A stretch of 7,217 nucleotides of DNA from the NCBI GenBank assembly GCA_900765125.1, contig CAAFQL010000304.1:1-7217 (forward strand). Reading direction: 5' to 3'. The position numbers and the translations under genes are program-made. Under the pieces are notes generated by a model. The model was not told where the DNA came from, did not search any database, and saw only the letters and a program-made list of their open reading frames with translations. Position 1 is the stretch's first letter. Each line of letters opens with the position of its first letter. Positions 1 to 7,000 of this stretch are shown here, piece by piece. This DNA is from Oscillospiraceae bacterium. GTDB lineage: Bacteria > Bacillota > Clostridia > Oscillospirales > Ruminococcaceae.

Positions 1-79
1 CCTTATCACCCTTCATCAGCGTAAGTGTGATAAATATAAAAGCATAAAAGCAGGATTGATCAGAAAACTTTTTCCATGA
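1..79 (+). CDS. hsdS: Type I restriction enzyme specificity subunit HsdS, C-terminal end only
   Basis: Reading from base 2, 25 codons stay open and end at TGA (77-79). The peptide begins LITLHQRKCD and ends IKAGLIRKLFP. This matches the well-known end of type I specificity subunits: the last conserved helix (pattern LxTLHQRKxxxxxxIKxGLxxxxF) follows the second target-recognition domain and helps HsdS hold HsdM. HsdS reads the bipartite DNA target for both methylation and cleavage. Its position directly before hsdR fits the usual hsdM-hsdS-hsdR order. The recognition domains are outside the window, so the target cannot be guessed. The call rests on one short but characteristic stretch plus context. 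Confidence 0.85.
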   Translation, partial: LITLHQRKCDKYKSIKAGLIRKLFP

Positions 80-93
80 AATAACAAACACAT

Positions 94-101
94 TAAGGAG
101 G
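94..101 (+). promoter_or_regulatory. Ribosome binding site of hsdR
   Basis: TAAGGAGG lies 9 bases before the ATG at 111 and is a near-perfect Shine-Dalgarno sequence. It fixes the start of hsdR. The other nearby ATG (103-105) is out of frame with hsdR and too close to the site. No promoter is evident in the 31-bp gap after hsdS, so transcription is probably read through from upstream. Confidence 0.85.
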
Positions 102-110
102 AATGTACGT

Positions 111-3100
111 ATGAGTATCGGTGATACCGAGAGAACCACGCAAAATCGTGTAATTGATTTCTTTAAGAACAGAAATATCCTCGATTATAAATATATAGGC
201 AACCTGAAAGACAGAGCAAATAAAAATATCCAAGAAGATCGACTTCGTGCGTACCTTCACCTTAGCGGTTATAGTGAAAGGCTGATAGACGGTGCTGTTT
301 CCGAACTAATAAAGGCTGCTGATGATATGACACATGGGCTTTATGATGCTAATCATAAGGTCTATACGCTGCTGAAATACGGTGCCAAGGTCAAGGAAAC
401 TCCCGAAAGCTCCCCTAAGACGGTTTACTTCATTGATGTTGATAACCCTACAAATAATGATTTTGCAATAGCCGAGGAAGTAACGGTTATTGACCGTCAG
501 GAGAAAAGACCCGACCTTGTTATCTACGTCAACGGCATCGCTATGGCAGTTATAGAGCTGAAAAAGAGCAGCGTGTCCGTATCAAATGGTATCAGGCAGA
601 ACCTTACCAATCAGAAGGACGGCTTTATTGCGTCGTTCTTTACCACAGTGCAGTTTTGTATGGCAGGCAATGAAATAGAAGGTCTGCGTTACGGCACTAT
701 TCTGACGGGTGAAAAATACTATATGGAATGGAAGCCTGACGGATTCCATGAAAACGAAGACGAGCGTGATCCTGAAGATGCACGTATTATGGAATACTGC
801 GATCATATTGATAACCTCCTGCTTCAGCAGCTGTATCAGATGTTCGATAAGAAACGCTTTATAGACCTCATTGAGAATTTTGTAGTTTTCGATAAGGGCA
901 TTAAGAAGGTATGCCGCTATAATCAGTTTTTCGGCATAAAGCGTACTCAGAACAGATTAGCAAAACAGCGTGGTGGTATTTTATGGCATACTCAGGGCAG
1001 CGGTAAAACGCTGACAATGGTATGGCTGTCAAAATGGATCCTTGCCAATTGTAAAGAAGAAAACCCTCGTGTGCTTATCGTCACTGACCGTGACGAGCTG
1101 GACGAGCAGATCGAAAAGACATACATTGGCGTTGATGAAAAGATCACCAGAACCAAGAGCTGTGATGATCTGCTCCGCAAACTGAATTCCTATGACAGTT
1201 CACTCTTATGTTCATTGGTGCATAAGTTTGGTCGCCGTGGCGGAGAAGCTACTGAATCCGATTATGACAAGTATATTGATGAGTTGAAGAAGTCGCTCCC
1301 TGCTGACTTTAAGGCAAAAGGAAAGATATTCGTCTTTGTTGATGAATGTCACAGAACGCAGTCGGGCAAGCTACACGCAGCAATGCAGGCAATCATGCCG
1401 GATGCGATATTCATCGGATTTACAGGAACACCGCTCCTGAAAAAGGATAAGAAGACAAGTATAGAAGTGTTCGGCACTTATATTCATACCTATAAGTATA
1501 ACGAAGCAGTGCGTGACGGTGTTGTACTTGATCTGAGATATGAATACAGAGATATCCCCCAGGAGCTCAGTGCACATGACAGAGTTGACCAATGGTTTGA
1601 TGTTAAAACACGCTCTCTTTCAAGCAGAGCTAAAGCAAAGCTGAAAGAGAAATGGGCAAGTATGCAAAAGATATATAGCTCACGTTCAAGACTGGAACGT
1701 GTGGCATGGGATATTATTCAGGATTTTGATTTGAAGCCCCGCCTAATGGACGGAAACGGAAATGCAATTCTCGTTTCAGATTCGATCTATACCGCTTGTA
1801 AGTATTATGAGATTTTCCAGCAGAGAGGCTTCAAGAAGTGTGCGATTATCTCTTCTTACACTCCGCAAGCCGGTGATCTGAGAACTGATACTGTAAGTGC
1901 TGATGATGAAACTGAAACTTTTGAAAAATACGAGATATATCTCCGTATGTTAGGACTTGATCCTGATAATCTTCCCGAAAAGCTTTCAATACAGAAAAAA
2001 GTCGAGGACTTTGAAAAAGATGTTAAAGATAAGTTTATCAACCAGCCTGCAAACATGAAACTGCTCATTGTGGTTGATAAGCTGCTCACAGGATTTGATG
2101 CTCCGCCGTGTACATACCTGTATATTGATAAAAGTATGCAGGATCACGGTTTGTTCCAAGCCATTTGCCGTGTTAACAGACTGGATGGTGATACAAAGGA
2201 ATTTGGATATATTGTTGATTATAAGCAACTTTTCGGAGATTTAAAGAATGCGATGGACACCTATACATCGGGTGCATTTGAAAACTATGATCCGGAAGAT
2301 GTTGATGGACTTATCAAAGATAGAAGTTCTGAAGCAATCAAGCATTTCAATGAAATCTATGACCAGTTGGAAGAACTATGCGAAGGCGTAGAAGCTCCAA
2401 AGGGCGATTTACAGTATATGCATTATTTCTGCGGAGAATCCGGCATGAGCGAAGAAACTGATGAGATCTATTCTCGTCTCAGAGAAAGGCTGTATAAGCT
2501 TGTAAGCGGTTTAGTTCGTGCATTTGCAGAAGCCAAGCCATACATGGTTGATATTTATACTGCCAAAGAAGTATCTGCATACGATGAAAAAGTAAAATTC
2601 TATGTTGAGCTGAAACAGACAATCGGAAATAAAAGTGGAGACTTCTTGGATTTTAAAGCTTATGAGCCGGATATGCGCAAACTGATCGACAACTATATTA
2701 CAGCTTCAGATAGCGTTAAAATCGGTGAGTTCGATGATCTAACACTACTTGATTTCGTAGCAGAACAGGGAGAAATCATGACCGAAGAAGATGCCCCCTC
2801 AGATAAAAAAGAAGGAGCAGCTGAAGCGATTGAAAATAATATTCGCCGTAAAATGGTAGAAAAAGTTGCGGTCAACCCTAAGTATTATGAAAAGATGTCA
2901 GCAATACTGGATGAGCTGATTCAAAAAAGAAAGCAAGGCGTTATCTCTTATAAGGAACTCCTTGAGAAACAAATAAAACTTGCTAAAAATGTTGAACATC
3001 CGGAACAAAATGAAGACTATCCTGAAAGCATAAGAAAAAGTAAGGCTTTGCAAGCTCTATACGATAATACTGACGGTAATGAAATATTAGCAATCAAACT

Positions 3101-3251
3101 TCATAATGCTGTTCTTAGCAGTAAAATGAGCGGATTCCGTGGTGATCCTATAAAAGAAAATAGAATAAAGAAAGCTTTATTCATTATTCTTAATGATGAT
3201 TCTGAAGTCGAAAGATTATTTAAAATCATCGAAAAGCAGGAGGAATACTAA
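111..3251 (+). CDS. hsdR: Type I restriction enzyme restriction/translocation subunit HsdR
   Basis: This 1046-residue protein has the normal length for HsdR, the motor and nuclease subunit that joins HsdM and HsdS in the cytoplasm, reels in unmethylated DNA using ATP and cuts it at a distance. The N-terminal PD-(D/E)XK nuclease core is visible as D135 in PDLVIYV and E149-L-K151 in VIELKKS, with Q163 a candidate for the following Q motif. The SF2 motor follows: Walker A TQGSGKT (294-300), DECHR (411-415), TGTP (438-441), the second-lobe strand AILVSDS (552-558), LLTGFDAP (658-665) and the arginine motif QAICRVNR (683-690). The remaining 350 or so residues are mostly helical and charged, as in the HsdR C-terminal region that docks on HsdM. 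All catalytic motifs look intact, so the enzyme is probably active. GC content drops along the gene. The start is set by the strong ribosome site, and the gene is probably co-transcribed with hsdS. Confidence 0.97.
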   Translation: MSIGDTERTTQNRVIDFFKNRNILDYKYIGNLKDRANKNIQEDRLRAYLHLSGYSERLIDGAVSELIKAADDMTHGLYDANHKVYTLLKYGAKVKETPESSPKTVYFIDVDNPTNNDFAIAEEVTVIDRQEKRPDLVIYVNGIAMAVIELKKSSVSVSNGIRQNLTNQKDGFIASFFTTVQFCMAGNEIEGLRYGTILTGEKYYMEWKPDGFHENEDERDPEDARIMEYCDHIDNLLLQQLYQMFDKKRFIDLIENFVVFDKGIKKVCRYNQFFGIKRTQNRLAKQRGGILWHTQGSGKTLTMVWLSKWILANCKEENPRVLIVTDRDELDEQIEKTYIGVDEKITRTKSCDDLLRKLNSYDSSLLCSLVHKFGRRGGEATESDYDKYIDELKKSLPADFKAKGKIFVFVDECHRTQSGKLHAAMQAIMPDAIFIGFTGTPLLKKDKKTSIEVFGTYIHTYKYNEAVRDGVVLDLRYEYRDIPQELSAHDRVDQWFDVKTRSLSSRAKAKLKEKWASMQKIYSSRSRLERVAWDIIQDFDLKPRLMDGNGNAILVSDSIYTACKYYEIFQQRGFKKCAIISSYTPQAGDLRTDTVSADDETETFEKYEIYLRMLGLDPDNLPEKLSIQKKVEDFEKDVKDKFINQPANMKLLIVVDKLLTGFDAPPCTYLYIDKSMQDHGLFQAICRVNRLDGDTKEFGYIVDYKQLFGDLKNAMDTYTSGAFENYDPEDVDGLIKDRSSEAIKHFNEIYDQLEELCEGVEAPKGDLQYMHYFCGESGMSEETDEIYSRLRERLYKLVSGLVRAFAEAKPYMVDIYTAKEVSAYDEKVKFYVELKQTIGNKSGDFLDFKAYEPDMRKLIDNYITASDSVKIGEFDDLTLLDFVAEQGEIMTEEDAPSDKKEGAAEAIENNIRRKMVEKVAVNPKYYEKMSAILDELIQKRKQGVISYKELLEKQIKLAKNVEHPEQNEDYPESIRKSKALQALYDNTDGNEILAIKLHNAVLSSKMSGFRGDPIKENRIKKALFIILNDDSEVERLFKIIEKQEEY
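3238..3243 (+). promoter_or_regulatory. Ribosome binding site of the metallopeptidase gene, inside hsdR
   Basis: AGGAGG lies within the last codons of hsdR, 11 bases before the ATG at 3255. Because the site is covered by ribosomes finishing hsdR, translation of the two genes is likely coupled. A second in-frame ATG at 3264 is 20 bases away and less well placed, so 3255 is preferred. Confidence 0.75.
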
Positions 3252-3254
3252 TAT

Positions 3255-3965
3255 ATGACAATTATGATTTCTGGCATACCTATTGATATCCATAAAAAGA
3301 ATATCAAGAATATGCATCTTCAGGTCAAGCCTCCTGATGGACACGTCGTTATCTCTGCTCCGTCATCTATTGATGATAAGGCAATAGAAATATATGCCAG
3401 AACAAATCTTATTTGGATCAAAAAACAGATTGAAAAGTTTCAACATCAGGCAAGAAGCACTAAACGTCAGTATGTAAGCGGAGAAACGCTTTTCATATGG
3501 GGAAAACAATATTATCTATCCTTTCAGCCTAATTCACAAAAGAACGGATTTGAAATAAAAGGAGATAAGGTAATACTCTCTATGCGTGAAGAAAGTACAG
3601 TAAAGCAAAGAGAAAACTATGTGCGAGAGCAGTACCGTATCTTACTAAAAGCGGAAATTGAAAGATTACTTCCGAAGTGGGAAAGGCTTACCGAGCTATA
3701 CTGTGATTCTTGGCAAACCAAATATATGTTAACTCGCTGGGGAACTTGTAATACAGAGAAGAAAAAACTATGGTTTAATTTACAGCTTGCACAGAAACCA
3801 ATCGAGTGTTTAGAGTATGTAATATTGCATGAACTTCTCCATTTAAAGGAACGTACACATAATTCAGTTTTTATTTCATATATGGATTTGTACATGAAGG
3901 ATTGGCGGGCTGTACGAAAAGAACTTAATGATTTAAGACTAGATTATTATAATAAGGTTGAATGA
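3255..3965 (+). CDS. YgjP-type (DUF45, M48-like) zinc metallopeptidase
   Basis: This 236-residue protein matches the YgjP/DUF45 family, often annotated as an M48 or SprT-like metallopeptidase. The zinc-binding motif HELLH (192-196) is followed by H202 in RTHN, the expected third ligand. E193 would be the catalytic glutamate. Before it lies the family signature RWGTCNTEKKKLWFN (161-175), corresponding to the usual RWGSC...LNW pattern. The N-terminal half (about 1-110) is beta-rich, as in the family. I see no signal peptide or membrane segment, so it should be cytoplasmic. It starts 3 bases after hsdR stops, with its ribosome site inside hsdR, which points to coordinated expression. Such genes are often found next to type I restriction genes. 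The substrate is unknown; turnover of HsdR or of phage proteins would be guesses. Family assignment is firm, protease activity likely, role unknown. Confidence 0.9.
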   Translation: MTIMISGIPIDIHKKNIKNMHLQVKPPDGHVVISAPSSIDDKAIEIYARTNLIWIKKQIEKFQHQARSTKRQYVSGETLFIWGKQYYLSFQPNSQKNGFEIKGDKVILSMREESTVKQRENYVREQYRILLKAEIERLLPKWERLTELYCDSWQTKYMLTRWGTCNTEKKKLWFNLQLAQKPIECLEYVILHELLHLKERTHNSVFISYMDLYMKDWRAVRKELNDLRLDYYNKVE

Positions 3966-3990
3966 TGCGATTGTTTGCCTTAGGCAGAGA

Positions 3991-3996
3991 AAGGAG
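3991..3996 (+). promoter_or_regulatory. Ribosome binding site of the nuclease-helicase gene
   Basis: AAGGAG ends 6 bases before the ATG at 4003. The reading frame of the downstream gene has a TAA at 3997-3999 just before this ATG, so 4003 is the first possible start and the site confirms it. A short interrupted palindrome, TGCCT-T-AGGCA (3976-3986), sits just upstream; its one-base loop makes it a poor hairpin. Confidence 0.8.
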
Positions 3997-4002
3997 TAAA
4001 AA

Positions 4003-7000
4003 ATGTTAGATCAGCCCAAAGAACTAATAGAAAAGCATATAAAAACGCATACGGAAAGATCAGCAGAAGACGAAGCTGCTGTCTCTACATTAGAATTCTT
4101 TTTTCGTTCAAATGGGCGGATTAACCCATTATTTGCATCTAATGATAAGTGGCCTAATACTGATGGAACGTTTGAATATGTAGCAGATCCTGATGTATCA
4201 AGGCGACCTAAGCAAAATTTCTTTGTTCAGATAAAAGGATCTCATTCATACAGAGAGGATAATGGGAAAATCAAATATTCATTGCAAAGTCTTGGTTTTC
4301 CTGCAACGATGGCTATGGATGTCACCTTAGACCCAGGAATACTCTTTGTTGTACTTAATCCTGATGAAAGAGGCTCTGAGCGTGTTTTCTGGAAGTATAT
4401 GTCGGTAGACTATATCAACTCTATAAATTTCACTCAAGGAAGTATAACGGTTGATTTCGCCCCTTCAGAGGAAATTTATAATACTGATGAAAGTATTATT
4501 GATTTTTGTAAAAAACTTGATCGTATAATTGAACATCATTCATTTGTAAATAAGCTTAGTTCAACTCAGCTTAATCTTGATGAGATCAAAAGAATTGTAA
4601 TGGCTTGTGATAGGTCGATAGTCAGAAGTATTGATACAATAGAAAGCCTTGGCGCAACTAGAGATGAAGTCTCACAAGATATTCTACCGAAATTATATGA
4701 TCTTTGTAGAGCGGCTCTTTTACTAAACTCTTATAATCTTGGATGCTCAAAGCCAAATCTTCAATTAGCATATGAACAAGCCCAACTCGATTTGAGAACT
4801 AAGCATCTTGCAAACTTCTTAAGAGGATTGAAGTATATTGATTGCCGTATTCCGGAATACGGTCAATCTGAAAGATTGATGCTAAAATACTATAACTTCA
4901 TGTGGCAGATTAGAGAATTTTTCAATAATATTTACAAGATTTCAATCTTGCAAAATCTTGAAATGTTTCCACTTAATACAGATCAACTTGACAACGAGTA
5001 CTATAACATAGTTGCAAAAGCTATTGAATCTACGGATTTATCACCTCATTCTGTGGAAAACACACGTTTTTATGTTCAAAAGAAAACACCATTTTATGTT
5101 GGCACCGAACGCTATTATGAAATCACCTTGCAATTAGCCAATAAATATGCTACTAAATTTAATAGAATAACTGTTTATTCAAAGCAGAATATTTCAACTG
5201 GTTATTCAATTAATATTGGCTATACCGACACAACGATTGATTTATGGGGTATTGCTTCAAATATAAAAATCATCACAAACTGGGGGGTATCCATTGCACC
5301 TACTTGTTTAAACAAACTTGGAAGAATATTAAATATTCCATTAAGGTTGAATGCAAACTATGGCGAGTATGCTGAATTAATGAGTTTTCTCACCAAAACG
5401 GGAATGACGTTGCTTGATCTTATTGATTTACAAGAAATGGATTTCCATTCAATTATCGATCAAATATATTGTAATACAAACACTAAACACTTTAGAGAAG
5501 TGATTGAGATATTGAGAAGAGATTATTCTTCCGACTCTGTAATATTTGGAAAAAATGTTGTTCGTTATCTTTTGATTAATCTTCGTGAAAAAAGTCTAAT
5601 TGATGTAATGCCTAATAGATTCACAAAAATGCTAGCTGGTTCCCCTCTTTACCTTGCATCAGGATGTCGTCCATTTGAACGCAATCCGCTTCTAGCAAAT
5701 TTACCACATAGTAAAACAGCTGAAGTTAGTATAACAAAAATACTTAGTGCATCTGGAACAGAAAAGATCAATATTCTTTTACCATATCTAAGAATAAGAA
5801 ATGCGATAAATAAATCGGGTGAATTATATTTCAAAGCAAGCGAAATTGCTTCAGATAAATCCATTAACGATTATAATGAGTATTTAGTTGAGTGGGAGCA
5901 AGATCAAGGATATAGCATAGTAAATGATAGCGGCTTAGTTACAATATCTGCCTATGAAACCATTACACTTAAGATTCTACAGAGATTGTTAGATTTTACG
6001 CAAGCAGGAATTAAAGGTCAAAAAGAACTAAACGCACGATTTATAAAAGATCATTCAGCACTCTTTGAGAAGGTTGATGTTTCCAAGCAAAAAGCAATTA
6101 AATATGCTTTTGTTAATTCAAGAATACTGTTGATATATGGTGCTGCTGGAACGGGTAAAACAACACTTATTAATTATATATCTAGTCTTATGCCCAAATC
6201 AAAAAAGCTTTTTCTTACTAAAACACATGCTGCCATTCAACACCTTCAAAGAAGAATTGATAATCCAGGATCAGATTCTGATTTTATTTGTATTGATAGT
6301 TTTACAAGAAGAGTTAATTTGCCAGATTATGATATTATTTTTGTAGATGAGTGCAGTACAATAGATAATCGAACAATGCTTAACTTTATTAGTAAAATTA
6401 GTTCGGATTCATTGATTGTCCTTGCAGGAGACATCAATCAAATCGAATCTATAGATTTTGGTAACTGGTTTTATTATGCTAAAGATATTATAACTACACA
6501 TGGAGCTAACGTTGAATTACTTGATACTTGGCGGACTCAGGAAGAAAACTTACTGAGCCTATGGGAAGAAGTAAGGAACAATGATGTTAGAATCACCGAA
6601 AAACTCGTCATAGACGGACCCTTTTCAAAGGAAATAGGATCAGATATTTTTACTTCTGATGTTAAAGATGAAGTTGTTTTATGCTTGAACTATGATGGGA
6701 AATTCGGGTTAAATAATATAAACAGTTATTTCCAAAATGCAAATTCAAATGGAGAAGCTATAATATGGCAAAGCTGGAGGTTTAAAAAGGGAGACAAAAT
6801 CCTTTTTAATGATAACTCTCGTTTCACATACCTCTATAATAACCTTAAAGGAATTATTGTAGACATTGAAAAGACAGACGATCAAATAGCATTTATTATT
6901 GATGTCGAAACTATAATCACTGAACAACAGTGTAAATCAGACCAGATTGAGTATATTGACACACTTGATGAAAAAACTCGGATTAAACTTATTGTATATG

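Noticed and set aside
3264..3266. Alternative ATG start for the metallopeptidase
   Set aside because: It is 20 bases from the ribosome site, against 11 for the ATG at 3255; the upstream start is better placed, though the two differ by only three residues.
582..3895. Several reverse-strand open frames of 60-92 codons opposite hsdR and the metallopeptidase gene
   Set aside because: They lie wholly opposite clearly coding sequence and give unrecognisable, cysteine- and serine-rich peptides; they are typical antisense shadows.
4935..4950. Inverted repeat CAAGAT-TTCA-ATCTTG
   Set aside because: A six-pair stem of low GC inside a coding region with no T-run after it; expected by chance and not a terminator.
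5834..5851. Inverted repeat AAGCAA...TTGCTT with six-base loop
   Set aside because: A short weak stem inside the coding region with no supporting context.
6137..6346. Forward open frame of 69 codons in another frame
   Set aside because: It lies inside the Walker A to Walker B region of the helicase, whose frame carries all the conserved motifs.
5649..6927. Reverse-strand open frames at 5649-5864 and 6745-6927
   Set aside because: They sit opposite the nuclease-helicase gene, are short, and match nothing recognisable.
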